DNA of 64,000 bases from Candidatus Gastranaerophilales bacterium (GTDB lineage: Bacteria > Cyanobacteriota > Vampirovibrionia > Gastranaerophilales > Gastranaerophilaceae). How positions within the stretch are numbered: the stretch's first letter is position 1; every line of letters begins with the position of its first letter. Both the position numbers and the translations under genes were made by a program. Below, one piece after another: positions 46,147-55,963 of the stretch. Under the pieces are notes generated by a model. The model saw nothing but the letters and a program-made list of their open reading frames with translations. It did not search any database and was not told the origin of the DNA. Location of the stretch: the NCBI GenBank assembly GCA_944326545.1, contig CALVEH010000003.1, positions 1 to 64,000 of the forward strand, given 5' to 3'.

Positions 46147-48546
46147 ATGGACTTAGGCAAGGGTTATTTTAAAGGTATTTTTAATAAACTGAATACAACT
46201 GATTTAATATTAAATTCAATATTAAGCTTTTGTATTTCAGTTTTTTTATTTTATTTGTTTTTATCACACCAAGTATATACAAATCTCACTGATTTTTTTA
46301 CAGGAGAAACCATTTATGCCAACTATCACAAATACTGTGATATAAAGTTTGTATTTTTATATTCAATAATATGGTTTGTTTTCTCTGCAATTTATTCAAA
46401 ACTCAAAGCTTATGTTTTTGAACCTAAAATAGAGGCAACTAAAAAAAATAAAAAATTATTCTTCACAATACAATATATTTTGTTACTGGGTTATTTGTCT
46501 TTATACCCATTCGATGGACACTTATACCCAATATTAGCTACAGGGATAACCATCCTGATTGTTTTAGGAGTATTTGACATAAAGAGAAAACAAGCTTTAA
46601 CAGATAAAGACGGTTCTATTCATTTTTCATTCTTCTCTGTAATAGCAATCGCTCTGTTATGTTTTGGAAGGCATTACGAGCTGAATCAAGTATTTGTCGA
46701 CCCTCATCACGATGCAGAACACCTAACGGCATTTTTCATGCATGCAAAATTCAATATGGAATATTACAAAGATATCATGCTTGTTCACGGCTATAGAGAT
46801 TTAGTCGAAAGCTGGCTTGGACTCCACATATTCGGACAGGATAACTTATACACGTTTTTCCTTGGAGAAACATTATATTACAACTTATTAGTTTTAGTAT
46901 TCAGCGCACTGTCTATCTTTGTATTTGACTGTTCAATTGCTGCAATTATACCTATTATCAGTTTATACAGAAACGATGACCTGGTAATATTGTTTGGAAT
47001 TTATTTGATGGTATTTCTTATACTGTTAAAAGATTCAATATTCAAAAACGATAAATTATTCTTAAGCCTATATATTTTATTTGCGTTCTTATTTTCTAAA
47101 TACTGGACAACAATGGGGGTTCTATGGAGTATATCAATACTGCCAATAGCCATTTTTAAACTATGGAAAACTATAAAAACAAAAGAATATAAAAATCTAA
47201 CAATTCCTTTTAGCTTATTTTTAGTTCTATTTGCAATAAATGCAAAAGAAATATACTACTTTTTAATACAAGCAAATTATTATATTAAAGGCAATTTATA
47301 TGGTTTTGGGACAATTATGCCGTACATAGATACAGCATCAACAGCCATATACTATAAGATGTTTGCTGTTCTTATAGCCCCGATTCTGCTAGTTCTTACG
47401 ATAAAAGAGTTTAGTAAAGAAAACAAAAACAATCACTTAATAAACATCTACCAAACAATTTTCATTCTTATTTTTATCTCTCTTTCGTATGCATTTGGCA
47501 GAACAGATAAAGATATTTACAGTTTTAACAGACTACTAATGTTATCACTTAACTTGATTTTTATTTTTATTCCATATCTTTTATACAAATCTAAAAAGAA
47601 TGAAAAAGCACTAAAATATGCAGCTTTTATTGCGATATTCTTTCTTGTCTCAGCAACCGCACAAAATCTTCTTGAACATGGAATATTCAAAAAACCCGCA
47701 AACCAACAAACACAAAAGATTCCTAAACAAGGCTTGTTAAACATACAAGACAAAGAAAAGACATCATTGTATGAAATCACAGATTTTATAAAATCAAATT
47801 TAAAACCAAACGATACATTTTTAGATTTAACAAATGAAGGCATATTGTACTATCTTTTAGATAAAAAGACTTTGTTACCTTATACGTCATACTACAATAT
47901 AGTTTCACAAGAACAAGCAAAATACGCACTATCATTAATAAAAGGCAAAGAACCTGATGTAATATATATGGATAACATAAGTGCCAAACTTGATAATGTA
48001 TATCCATCATTAAGAATAAACCCAATATACAGACACATTATTTTAAGTAAACAGTACAAACTTATTACAGAAAAAAACAAAGCACTTTTGATAAAAACTA
48101 CGCACAAAAAAGAACAAAGCTTTTCAGAACAAGATAAGTTAATACTTGATTCAATGTTATCAAACAGTAATTTGCAACAGTTGCCTGATGCTTGGGGACA
48201 ATCAATAAAAACACTACCAATACAAGAAATCTATTTTGATTATTTGATACAAAAAGTAGCATTGCAAAACGAGACAATAATTAATATACACTTTAACAAG
48301 CCAATAAAAGGCTGTGATATTGATTTAATTTATATGCAAATTCCTATTAATAAAGAAATCAACATAGCTATACAACCAAATAGCGGCGGTTCTGTGCTAT
48401 CTTTCAACAGTAGAACGGGAAAAATGCTTATACCTTTTGACAACTATCCATCATGGCTATTAAGCGAAAACATAACAGACATAACAATAAGAATCAATGC
48501 AATAGTTGAAGATCCACAAAAAACAAACTTCTATAAACGAAAATAA
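46147..48546 (+). CDS. large multi-pass membrane protein, GT-C-like
   Basis: A 799-aa protein with about 11-13 hydrophobic segments between residues 15 and 510 and a soluble C-terminal third. The first long loop contains VFVDPHHDAEHLTAFFMHAKF; an acidic/His motif in an early extracytoplasmic loop is common in GT-C glycosyltransferases that use polyprenyl-linked sugars (GT39/GT83-like). The C-terminal part (ITDFIKSNLKPNDTFLDLTNEG) resembles the soluble domain of such enzymes. Likely a cell-envelope sugar transferase; the specificity is unknown. No ribosome-binding site, see promoter. Confidence 0.6.
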   Translation: MDLGKGYFKGIFNKLNTTDLILNSILSFCISVFLFYLFLSHQVYTNLTDFFTGETIYANYHKYCDIKFVFLYSIIWFVFSAIYSKLKAYVFEPKIEATKKNKKLFFTIQYILLLGYLSLYPFDGHLYPILATGITILIVLGVFDIKRKQALTDKDGSIHFSFFSVIAIALLCFGRHYELNQVFVDPHHDAEHLTAFFMHAKFNMEYYKDIMLVHGYRDLVESWLGLHIFGQDNLYTFFLGETLYYNLLVLVFSALSIFVFDCSIAAIIPIISLYRNDDLVILFGIYLMVFLILLKDSIFKNDKLFLSLYILFAFLFSKYWTTMGVLWSISILPIAIFKLWKTIKTKEYKNLTIPFSLFLVLFAINAKEIYYFLIQANYYIKGNLYGFGTIMPYIDTASTAIYYKMFAVLIAPILLVLTIKEFSKENKNNHLINIYQTIFILIFISLSYAFGRTDKDIYSFNRLLMLSLNLIFIFIPYLLYKSKKNEKALKYAAFIAIFFLVSATAQNLLEHGIFKKPANQQTQKIPKQGLLNIQDKEKTSLYEITDFIKSNLKPNDTFLDLTNEGILYYLLDKKTLLPYTSYYNIVSQEQAKYALSLIKGKEPDVIYMDNISAKLDNVYPSLRINPIYRHIILSKQYKLITEKNKALLIKTTHKKEQSFSEQDKLILDSMLSNSNLQQLPDAWGQSIKTLPIQEIYFDYLIQKVALQNETIINIHFNKPIKGCDIDLIYMQIPINKEINIAIQPNSGGSVLSFNSRTGKMLIPFDNYPSWLLSENITDITIRINAIVEDPQKTNFYKRK

Positions 48547-48549
48547 GAT

Positions 48550-48942
48550 TTATTTAAAAGAATCACCAACGATGTGATCTTTGGAATCTATATAATCAGA
48601 AATTATTTTAAATAACTTCAACAAACGTTCTCTGTCATTTAAATGCAAATAACCAATAAGAACCTCAAGCCCAGTTGCAATACGATGCAAAGCTTGATTT
48701 GTCTTACGTTTAGAGGTAGAAGGAAGGTTCCTGCCCCTTCTTACTAAATCCAATTCGTGTTCGTTTAAATAAGGTTCTAAAACACCTAAAAGCTGACACT
48801 GAAAAGATGCTCTAACCAAAGAAGTGTTAATCTTGTGCATTCTTGCCAGGTTAGATGTTAAATATACAATTTTTTCTCTGATAAAGAGTTCATATACTGC
48901 ATCACCTAAGTGAGCATAACATTTTAAATTCAAATCTTCCAT
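48550..48942 (-). CDS. mrnC: Mini-ribonuclease 3
   Basis: RNase III catalytic domain without the dsRNA-binding domain, which matures 23S rRNA precursor. CYAHLGDAVYELFIREKI holds the metal-binding acidic residues, then VRASFQCQLL, LDLVRRGRNLPSTSKRKT (diagnostic RRGRN) and GLEVLIGYLHLNDRERL. 130 aa is typical. Convergent with the membrane-protein gene (3-bp gap). Promoter TTTACA-N17-TATAAT ends six bases before the ATG. Confidence 0.9.
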   Translation of the reverse strand: MEDLNLKCYAHLGDAVYELFIREKIVYLTSNLARMHKINTSLVRASFQCQLLGVLEPYLNEHELDLVRRGRNLPSTSKRKTNQALHRIATGLEVLIGYLHLNDRERLLKLFKIISDYIDSKDHIVGDSFK

Positions 48943-48948
48943 ACATAC

Positions 48949-48977
48949 ATTATAAAATTAATTTTAAGTTTTGTAAA
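48949..48977 (-). promoter_or_regulatory. promoter placed for leaderless mrnC
   Basis: On the minus strand TTTACA, 17-nt spacer, TATAAT, GTATGT, ATG: +1 coincides with the start codon. Confidence 0.65.
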
Positions 48978-49003
48978 TAAAACAAAATTTACTTCTAAAA
49001 AAA

Positions 49004-49031
49004 TTGACCTTGAAAAAAACATTCTTATATA
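49004..49031 (+). promoter_or_regulatory. promoter placed for a leaderless mRNA
   Basis: TTGACC, 16-nt spacer, TATATA (49026-49031), GAAAAT, ATG at 49038. No ribosome-binding site is visible. Confidence 0.55.
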
Positions 49032-49037
49032 GAAAAT

Positions 49038-49301
49038 ATGAGCAACAATAATATGATAAATCCCGCAAACTACTACAATCCGTTTGCCAAATACAATTAC
49101 ATCAGCAAGACTCGCGGAGTTTATATACCTCGCAACACGGAGCCATTGCTTGATATTAACTCTGCAAGAAGTACAGAAAAATCAACAAGTATCTATTCTG
49201 AAAACTACGATGCAGAAGCTGATATTATGCAGAGCATAAATGGTGAAAACTCCTCGAATCAATCCGGTGTAATAGGTTTTATTAATAAATTCTTTGGATA
49301 G
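49038..49301 (+). CDS. 87-aa orphan with NPFAKY motif
   Basis: Begins MSNNNMINPANYYNPFAKYN, followed by TRGVYIPRN, an acidic disordered-looking middle and an amphipathic end SGVIGFINKFFG that could touch a membrane. The N-terminal NPFA motif matches the 62-aa protein at 45922. Located between mrnC and gyrA; expression seems to come from its own promoter. Function unknown. Confidence 0.5.
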   Translation: MSNNNMINPANYYNPFAKYNYISKTRGVYIPRNTEPLLDINSARSTEKSTSIYSENYDAEADIMQSINGENSSNQSGVIGFINKFFG

Positions 49302-49432
49302 TTAGGTCAACAAAGTATTTTTAGTCAAACATAGTGCAGAAAAGAGTATGTTTATTAACAATTTGCACCACTACTTATTTATGCTAGAATTTTAATATAG
49401 ATAAATATCATTAGTATTATAGGGGTGGAGAA

Positions 49433-52003
49433 TTGAGCCAGCAGAATTTATTTGAGGACGGTAAAATTGTACCGGTTAATATAAGAGATGAGATGAAACG
49501 TTCTTACATCGATTACGCAATGTCTGTAATTGTTGGACGTGCACTACCGGATGTAAGAGACGGTTTAAAACCAGTTCACAGACGTATCTTGTTCGCGATG
49601 AACGAACTTGGTATGACACCTGATAAACCATTTAAGAAAAGTGCCAGAATCGTAGGTGAAGTTCTTGGTAAATATCACCCACACGGTGATACTGCTGTAT
49701 ATGAATCTTTAGTTCGTATGGCTCAAGATTTTTCAACAAGATACCAAACAATCGACGGCCACGGTAACTTTGGTTCTGTTGACGGTGACTCTGCTGCTGC
49801 AATGCGTTATACAGAAGCAAGAATGCACAAGATCACACAATCAATGCTTGCAGATATTGATTGCGAAACAGTTGATTTCACTCCAAACTTTGACGGTTCA
49901 TTAGAAGAGCCATCTGTATTACCTGTAAGACTTCCTATGTTACTTTTAAACGGTGTTTCAGGTATTGCAGTAGGTATGGCAACAAACATACCGCCTCACA
50001 ACCTTAATGAAATTGTTGACGGAACAATTGCTCTTATTGATAACCCTGATATTACAATCGAAGGTTTGATGGAACACATCAAAGGCCCTGACTTCCCAAC
50101 AGCGGCTACTATTGTAGGTTTACAAGACATTAAACAAGCTTATACAACAGGCCGCGGTTCTATCAAAATGAAAGCTGTTGCACAATTTGAAGAAATTCCT
50201 GGTGGCGGCGGACGTCAAGGAAGAACAGCAATTATTGTTACGGAAATACCTTACCAAGTTAACAAAGCAATGTTGATTGAAAAAATTGCCGAGCTTGTTA
50301 GAGATAAGAAGATTGACGGTATTTCAGATTTGCGTGATGAATCTGACCGTGAAGGTATGCGTATAGTTATTGAACTTAAACGTGACGCAAAACCGGAAGT
50401 TGTTAAGAATAACTTGTTCAAGTTTACTCAATTAAGTACAACCTTTGGCGTAAACATGGTTGCGCTTGTTGGTAAACAGCCTCGTTTGATGAATTTATAC
50501 GAAGTATTAAACGAATTCGTTGAACACAGGGTAGAAGTCGTTACAAGAAGAACAATATTCTTCCTTAAAAAAGCTAAAATCAGAGCTCATATCTTGGCAG
50601 GTTTGTTAATTGCGTTAGGCAGTTTGGATGAAGTAATCGAGTTGATTAAAAAATCTAAAACTACTGATGAAGCAAGAACAGGCTTAATGAGCAGATTTGG
50701 TCTTGATGTTGACCAAGCAAACGCAATCTTGGAAATGCAATTAAGACGTTTAACAGGATTAGAACAAGACAAAATCAAATCTGAATATGAAGAACTTAAA
50801 AGAAAAATTGCTGAATACGAAGCTATTTTGGCAGACAGACAAAAAGTTCTTAACATCATAAAAGAAGAATTGACAGAAGATAAAGAAAAATACGGCGACG
50901 ACAGAAGAACACAAATTGTTCCTGAAGCTGACGAAATGACAATAGAAGATTTAACTCCAAACGTTCCTATGGCTGTATTTATTACTCGTCAAGGATACTT
51001 AAAGAGAATTTCTTTAGACACATTTGAACGTCAAAACAGAGCAACCAGAGGCAAAGGTGGCATCAAGACTAAAGAAGATGACGACGTAGAACACTTCTTT
51101 ACAGCAATGATGCACGACAAAGTCTTATTCTTTAGTTCTAAAGGTACAGTATACAGCTTAAATGTTTATGAGTTCCCAGAAGGTGGAAGACAAGCAAAAG
51201 GCTTACCTATCATAAACGTATTGCCGTTAGAACAAGATGAACAAATTACGGCTGTTGTTCCTGTTAGTGACTTCAAATCTGCTTCTAACCTTATCATGCT
51301 TACACAAAAAGGTTATATTAAGAGAATTTCACTTGATAACTTCGAAAGCATAAGAAAAAGCGGCATCATCGCTATCGGATTAGAAGAAGGCGACACTCTT
51401 TGCTGGGTAAAACAAGCACAAGATAATGACGAAGTTATTATCGGCACATCTTGCGGTATGGCAATAAGATTCCCAATAAGCGACATGAGACCGCTTGGCA
51501 GAAGTGCAAGAGGTGTAAACTCAATGAAATTGAGAAGCGGAGATAAAATCATAGGATGCGATATCGTACCTAGAGATTATGACGCAGATCTTCTTGTAGT
51601 AACTTCTGACGGATTTGGAAAACGCTCAAAACTTTCTGAATTCAGACCTCAAAACAGAGGAGGTATCGGTCTTATTGCAACTAAATTCAAATCTTCAACA
51701 TCAAGATTGGTTGCATTAACAATCGTTGAAGAAAAAGATGAAATTATGGTTGTAACACAAAACGGTGTTGTATCAAGAATCAAGGCTGATTGCATTTCTC
51801 GCCAAGGCAGACCTGCAACAGGTGTTAGAATCCAAAACCTCTCTGAAGGTGATATGGTTTGTACAATCAACAAAATAGTTGATACAGATTCTGAAGACGG
51901 AGATAATACGGAATGCAATGTTCCAGCAGATAATACTCCTGTTGATAATTCTGTTCAACAAAGTATCTTAGATATAAGCACTGAAAACGATAGTGAAGAA
52001 TAA
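49433..52003 (+). CDS. gyrA: DNA gyrase subunit A
   Basis: Type II topoisomerase subunit: [53 protein letters not shown], catalytic Tyr in [10 protein letters not shown] (about residue 125). The C-terminal beta-pinwheel begins near 510 with a GyrA-box-like [12 protein letters not shown], closer to cyanobacterial forms (RATRGK) than to QRRGGKG. An acidic 45-residue tail ends the protein. The start is TTG with GTGGAG just before it. The 83 and 87 positions (E. coli numbering) are Thr and Glu. Terminator follows. Confidence 0.96.
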   Translation: MSQQNLFEDGKIVPVNIRDEMKRSYIDYAMSVIVGRALPDVRDGLKPVHRRILFAMNELGMTPDKPFKKSARIVGEVLGKYHPHGDTAVYESLVRMAQDFSTRYQTIDGHGNFGSVDGDSAAAMRYTEARMHKITQSMLADIDCETVDFTPNFDGSLEEPSVLPVRLPMLLLNGVSGIAVGMATNIPPHNLNEIVDGTIALIDNPDITIEGLMEHIKGPDFPTAATIVGLQDIKQAYTTGRGSIKMKAVAQFEEIPGGGGRQGRTAIIVTEIPYQVNKAMLIEKIAELVRDKKIDGISDLRDESDREGMRIVIELKRDAKPEVVKNNLFKFTQLSTTFGVNMVALVGKQPRLMNLYEVLNEFVEHRVEVVTRRTIFFLKKAKIRAHILAGLLIALGSLDEVIELIKKSKTTDEARTGLMSRFGLDVDQANAILEMQLRRLTGLEQDKIKSEYEELKRKIAEYEAILADRQKVLNIIKEELTEDKEKYGDDRRTQIVPEADEMTIEDLTPNVPMAVFITRQGYLKRISLDTFERQNRATRGKGGIKTKEDDDVEHFFTAMMHDKVLFFSSKGTVYSLNVYEFPEGGRQAKGLPIINVLPLEQDEQITAVVPVSDFKSASNLIMLTQKGYIKRISLDNFESIRKSGIIAIGLEEGDTLCWVKQAQDNDEVIIGTSCGMAIRFPISDMRPLGRSARGVNSMKLRSGDKIIGCDIVPRDYDADLLVVTSDGFGKRSKLSEFRPQNRGGIGLIATKFKSSTSRLVALTIVEEKDEIMVVTQNGVVSRIKADCISRQGRPATGVRIQNLSEGDMVCTINKIVDTDSEDGDNTECNVPADNTPVDNSVQQSILDISTENDSEE

Positions 52004-52007
52004 AACC

Positions 52008-52045
52008 AAAAAGGTCTCAGTTAAAAGCTGAGACCTTTTTATTTT
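52008..52045 (+). terminator. terminator after gyrA
   Basis: AAGGTCTCAG-TTAAAAG-CTGAGACCTT plus T-rich tail. Confidence 0.9.
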
Positions 52046-52112
52046 ACTTTACTATTTAGTATGTTTTTAAGAAAATAAAACTGTACGGATGATAAAGAAC
52101 ATGAGGTGTATT

Positions 52113-53318
52113 ATGAAAAAATCAGTTCACGATTTAGGTGACATCAAAGGTAAAAGAGCTCTCGTACGTGTAGACGTAAACGTTCCTATGGACGCTGACA
52201 AAAACGTTACAGATGATACAAGAATCAGAGCTATCTTGCCTACATTGCAATTTTTAAAAGATAAAGGCGCAAAAATTATCCTTATGGCACACCTTGGCAG
52301 ACCAAAAGGAGAATGGAAAGTTGAAGAATTTTCATTGGAACCTGTTGCTAAATATTTAGGCAAAGTTTTAGGTGAAGATGTATTGTTTGTTAAATCTCCA
52401 GTTGGAGAAGGTGCAGATAAAGAATTAGAAGCATTGAAAGATGGTCAAGTTGCTTTATTGGAAAACATCCGTTTCTACAAAGCAGAAGAAGCAAAAGACG
52501 ACGATATGACTTTTGCTAACGAATTGGCTAAATTAGGTGATTTCTATGTAAACGATGCATTCGGTGCTGCACACAGAAACCACACTTCAACTGCTAAATT
52601 AGCTAAAGTTTTAAAACCTGCTGTATCTGGTTTATTGATGGAAAAAGAATTAAGATGCTTATCTCAAGCTCTTGATAACCCAGTAAGACCATTCACTGCT
52701 GTAGTTGGTGGTGCTAAAGTTTCTTCTAAAATCGGTGTTTTAGAAAACTTAATCGATAAAGTAGACAACCTTATTATCGGTGGCGGTATGGCTTATACAT
52801 TCGTAAAAGCTAACGGCGGTAAAATCGGAAACTCAATTTGCGAAGACGACCAAATGGACGTAGCAAAAGCTATCGAAAAGAAAGCTGCTGATAAAGGCGT
52901 AAAAATTGTTATGGCTACAGACGTACTTGCAACAGATGATTTTGGTGGCAACGGAACTAACAAAATCACTCCTGTTGACGCTATTCCAGACGGATTTGAA
53001 GGCGTAGATGCTGGTCCTGAAACAGTTAAGAAATTTGCTGAAGTTATCGAAAACTCAAAAACTATTTTGATGAACGGACCTGTTGGTGCATTCGAAACTC
53101 CTGCTTTCTCAAACGGAACAAAAGCTGTTTTAGAAGCAATTGTTGCAGCTACTAAAAACGGTGCAGTATCTGTTATCGGTGGTGGCGATTCTGTTTCTGC
53201 TGCTAAACAGTTCTGCAAAGCAGAAGACTTCACTCACGTTTCAACTGGTGGCGGAGCTTCTCTCGAATTTATCGAAGGTAAAGTTCTTCCAGGTGTTGAC
53301 GCTTTAGATGAAGCATAA
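52113..53318 (+). CDS. pgk: phosphoglycerate kinase
   Basis: Glycolytic kinase making ATP from 1,3-bisphosphoglycerate. RALVRVDVNVPMD, ILMAHLGRPKGEW, LLENIRFYKAEE, VNDAFGAAHRNHTS, AVVGGAKVSSKIGVLENL, LMNGPVGAFE and SVIGGGDSVSAAKQF all present; 401 aa. The ATG giving MKKSVHDL is preceded by GAGGTG; an ATG eight codons earlier is less likely. Codon use is strongly biased (GCT/GTT, AAC), as expected for a highly expressed gene. It has its own terminator. Confidence 0.97.
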   Translation: MKKSVHDLGDIKGKRALVRVDVNVPMDADKNVTDDTRIRAILPTLQFLKDKGAKIILMAHLGRPKGEWKVEEFSLEPVAKYLGKVLGEDVLFVKSPVGEGADKELEALKDGQVALLENIRFYKAEEAKDDDMTFANELAKLGDFYVNDAFGAAHRNHTSTAKLAKVLKPAVSGLLMEKELRCLSQALDNPVRPFTAVVGGAKVSSKIGVLENLIDKVDNLIIGGGMAYTFVKANGGKIGNSICEDDQMDVAKAIEKKAADKGVKIVMATDVLATDDFGGNGTNKITPVDAIPDGFEGVDAGPETVKKFAEVIENSKTILMNGPVGAFETPAFSNGTKAVLEAIVAATKNGAVSVIGGGDSVSAAKQFCKAEDFTHVSTGGGASLEFIEGKVLPGVDALDEA

Positions 53319-53330
53319 GAATTTCTAATA

Positions 53331-53366
53331 AAAAGAACTCCTGTCATTAGGCAGGAGTTCTTTTTA
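53331..53366. terminator. bidirectional terminator after pgk
   Basis: GAACTCCTG...CAGGAGTTC flanked by A and T runs; convergent with the 86-aa gene. Confidence 0.9.
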
Positions 53367-53375
53367 TATATAAAC

Positions 53376-53636
53376 TTAAAGATAACAACCATCAGATATA
53401 TCAATTATATAGTTATCTTTAGCATCATTAATAGCAATCTTGTCTATAATTTTTTTAGGATCATTCGTGAGAATTGAATGAACATTATAAGATGTATCAA
53501 TTTTTAAAACACTTTTTTTCTTATCATATTCTAGATACTTTATATCATTAGCATTGACATACAATTCCTTATTGTTATTTGTCTGCATTTTTACATACTT
53601 ACCAAATGATGCATTGCAAACAGGTGTAATTCTCAT
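53376..53636 (-). CDS. 86-aa orphan with ASFGK leader
   Basis: Begins MRITPVCNASFGKYVKMQT, a compact example of the shared leader (SFG at 10-12). The body, ELYVNANDIKYLEYDKKKSV then YNVHSILTNDPKKIIDKIAI, has the strand-strand-helix layout seen in short FlbD-like or LytTR-like beta proteins, but I cannot assign it. Strong ribosome-binding site GGAGGGG. Faces pgk across a shared terminator. Confidence 0.55.
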   Translation of the reverse strand: MRITPVCNASFGKYVKMQTNNNKELYVNANDIKYLEYDKKKSVLKIDTSYNVHSILTNDPKKIIDKIAINDAKDNYIIDISDGCYL

Positions 53637-53723
53637 TTAATCCCCTCCAGAAAACAAAATAACAAAAAAACACGAATAATAAAATATATTTTTGATAGAA
53701 TAAAATAGGAATAGGGAAAGATT

Positions 53724-54944
53724 ATGAATAAAATTATTGAACAAGCCGAAGAAAAAGTACAAGAATACTTTAAACGCGTAGATAAAATAAAAGAATATAA
53801 CCAACAAAAAGTTTTAGAAGCCTTTAGAAAAAATAAAATCGGGCTTGAACATTTTGCAACAGTAAGTGGCTACGGTCACGATGACATGGGTAGAGAAGCC
53901 CTAGATAAAACATTTGCTGATGTATTTAAAGCAGAAGCTGCGATAGTAAGAAACCACTTTGTGTCTGGAACACATGCAATAGCCTGTGCATTGTTTGGTA
54001 ATTTAAGACACGGAGAAAAACTTGTTTCAGTTGTAGGAACACCATACGACACAATGGAAGAAGTCATTGGTACACGTGGCAATTACAGAGCATCATTAAT
54101 GGGTCACGGTGTTTTATATGAAGAAATCCCTCTTGTTAACAACCAAGACGTAGATTTTGAAAAGCTTGAAAAAACCATAGACAAATCAGTCAATATGGTA
54201 ACAATCCAACGTTCAAGAGGATATGCAACCAGAAAATCTCTAAACATTGAAACAACCAAAAAAGTTATAGATATAGTTAAGTCAAAAAATCCAAATTGTA
54301 TTTGCTTTATAGATAACTGCTATTGCGAATTTGTAGAAGAAAAAGAACCACTTGAAATCGGCGCAGATTTAATAGCAGGTTCATTAATCAAAAACCCAGG
54401 CGGAGGCATTGTTGAAACAGGCGGATACATTGCAGGAAAACAAGAATACGTTGAACAAGCAGCCTACAGACTCACAGCCCCTGGCATAGGCACAGAAGGC
54501 GGAGCAATGCTAAACCAAACAAGACTAATATTCCAAGGTCTGTTTATGGCTCCATCAATTGTATCAGAAGCTATAAAGGGTGCAATTCTAGCTTCACAAG
54601 TATTTGAAGATATAGGTTTTATTTCAACACCAAAACCGGAAATACCAAGAACAGACTTGATTCAGACTATAGAATTTGGTAAACCTGAACCTTTGTTAGC
54701 TTTTTGCAAGGCATTACAGCATAACTCACCAATAGAATCGTATCTCACACCAGTTCCTGATGAAGTTCCAGGGTATGACGATAAATTGATTATGGCAGGA
54801 GGAAGCTTTATAGAAGGTTCAACAATAGAACTGTCAGCTGACGGCCCACTAAGACCACCTTATGCAGCATATATGCAAGGCGGATTAAACTACGCTCACG
54901 TAAAAATAGCTCTTGACGGCGTTCTACAAGAACTGGGCTTATAA
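53724..54944 (+). CDS. PLP-dependent 'aluminum resistance' / methionine gamma-lyase-like protein
   Basis: Member of the Alr/YnbB group of fold-type I PLP enzymes, sequence-related to cystathionine and methionine gamma-lyases. The PLP lysine is in AGSLIKNPGGGIVETGGYIAG; IGLEHFATVSGYGHDDMGR, RNHFVSGTHAIACALFG, SVVGTPYDTMEEVIG and SCFIDNCY-like FIDNCYCEF are family landmarks; the C-terminus EGSTIELSADGPLRPPYAAY is diagnostic. 406 aa is normal. The in vivo substrate is unknown. Its last 6 bp overlap the convergent nth gene. Confidence 0.88.
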   Translation: MNKIIEQAEEKVQEYFKRVDKIKEYNQQKVLEAFRKNKIGLEHFATVSGYGHDDMGREALDKTFADVFKAEAAIVRNHFVSGTHAIACALFGNLRHGEKLVSVVGTPYDTMEEVIGTRGNYRASLMGHGVLYEEIPLVNNQDVDFEKLEKTIDKSVNMVTIQRSRGYATRKSLNIETTKKVIDIVKSKNPNCICFIDNCYCEFVEEKEPLEIGADLIAGSLIKNPGGGIVETGGYIAGKQEYVEQAAYRLTAPGIGTEGGAMLNQTRLIFQGLFMAPSIVSEAIKGAILASQVFEDIGFISTPKPEIPRTDLIQTIEFGKPEPLLAFCKALQHNSPIESYLTPVPDEVPGYDDKLIMAGGSFIEGSTIELSADGPLRPPYAAYMQGGLNYAHVKIALDGVLQELGL

Positions 54945-55592
54945 CTTACAACTTTCACAATATTCTTTTATCGGGCAAACATTACACATAGGCTTTTGCG
55001 GTTTACAAAGGTTTTGTCCAAAAGTGACAAGTATTGTGTTTATATCTAGCCAATATTTTTTTGGTAAATGTTTTCTCAGTTCCATTTCTGTTTCATCAGG
55101 CGTTTTGGTTTTAACCCAGCCAAGCCTGTTAGAAATTCTATGAACATGAACATCAACACATATTGCAGGGATGCCAAAGCCTTTAGCTAAAACTAAATTT
55201 GCAGTTTTTCTTCCAACACCCTTAAATTTTATAAGTTCGTCGATAGAATCAGGAACTTTGCTGTCATATTTTTCAACAAGTTCCTTTGAAATATCTAAAA
55301 TTTGTTGTGCTTTGTTTTTATAAAAACCCACAGGATAAATAGCCTTTGCTAACGTATCAACATCAACATTTAAAAAGTCCTTTGGTGTAGTTCCCAATTC
55401 CAACATTCTAAGAGAACAAGGATAAGTAGTTAAGTCATTTGTGCGCAAGCTCAAAATGCAGCAAATCAGAACCTTAAAAGGATCGTGAAAGGTTTCCATC
55501 ATTTTCACAAAATCTCTTTGAGGAAGATTTGCATCCTTTATTCCTTTAACAATTTCATCAACATTTTTTAGAGTTTTAGACTTCATAACCAT
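54939..55592 (-). CDS. nth: endonuclease III
   Basis: Base-excision DNA glycosylase/AP lyase for oxidised pyrimidines. Helix-hairpin-helix LIKFKGVGRKTANLVLAK with the catalytic Lys region, catalytic Asp in CVDVHVHRISNRLG, and a C-terminal [4Fe-4S] set CKPQKPMCNVCPIKEYC. The N-terminal part is LKVL-ICCILSLRTND, where most Nth have LLSAQATD; the change from AQT to LRT is shared with some Nth-like subfamilies. Two start codons (55592, 55586) are possible. Confidence 0.93.
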   Translation of the reverse strand: MVMKSKTLKNVDEIVKGIKDANLPQRDFVKMMETFHDPFKVLICCILSLRTNDLTTYPCSLRMLELGTTPKDFLNVDVDTLAKAIYPVGFYKNKAQQILDISKELVEKYDSKVPDSIDELIKFKGVGRKTANLVLAKGFGIPAICVDVHVHRISNRLGWVKTKTPDETEMELRKHLPKKYWLDINTILVTFGQNLCKPQKPMCNVCPIKEYCESCKL

Positions 55593-55603
55593 TTATTTAT
55601 AAC

Positions 55604-55642
55604 AAAAAAACAGCCTTGAAGTAAAGCTTCAAGACTGTTTTT
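55604..55642. terminator. bidirectional terminator
   Basis: ACAG-c-CTTGAAG/CTTCAAG-a-CTGT flanked by A and T runs, after the ferredoxin gene (minus strand). Confidence 0.8.
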
Positions 55643-55658
55643 ATTATTGAAAAATCAA

Positions 55659-55838
55659 TTATTCTTCAACTTCGATAACGCCAACTGGGCAAGAATCTGC
55701 AGCTTCTTTAACGCAATCTTCGTTACCAGCAATAGCAGCTTCGTTAACTACAGCTGTATCTTCGATAGAAAATACTGCATCACATACAGATTCGCAAGCA
55801 CCACAAGCGATACATCCGTCATTAATTTTTACTTTCAT
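55659..55838 (-). CDS. short [4Fe-4S] ferredoxin
   Basis: A 59-aa ferredoxin: MKVKINDGCIACGACESVCD carries the Cys-x2-Cys-x2-Cys-x3-Cys cluster (Cys 9/12/15/19), and a second, partial site ends ADSCPVGVIEVEE. As in clostridial-type single-cluster ferredoxins, the acidic surface suits electron transfer. GGAG lies upstream. Codon choice (GCT, GTT, GAA) is that of a highly expressed gene. A terminator-like hairpin lies in its 5' leader. Confidence 0.93.
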   Translation of the reverse strand: MKVKINDGCIACGACESVCDAVFSIEDTAVVNEAAIAGNEDCVKEAADSCPVGVIEVEE

Positions 55839-55862
55839 TGTTTTCTCCTTTATTTTATGAAA

Positions 55863-55878
55863 AAGGGGATATCCCCTT
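55863..55878 (-). promoter_or_regulatory. possible attenuator in the ferredoxin leader
   Basis: AAGGGG-ATAT-CCCCTT, a perfect 16-bp palindrome, followed on the minus strand by T5, between a TATAAT (55899-55894) and the ribosome-binding site. It looks like an early terminator or a protein-binding operator. Confidence 0.45.
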
Positions 55879-55963
55879 ACCCTTACTTTGTTTATTATAC
55901 AAAAAAATTCAAAAAATACATAGTATATTCAATTAAGAAGTGTAAATAAAAAAGTTTTTATGA

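Noticed and set aside
49670-49740. Fluoroquinolone resistance from Thr83/Glu87 in GyrA
   Set aside because: These residues may be native in the lineage; no sensitive reference is available.
55647-55949. 100-codon plus-strand ORF
   Set aside because: Antisense to the ferredoxin gene, which has clear cluster cysteines and a ribosome-binding site.
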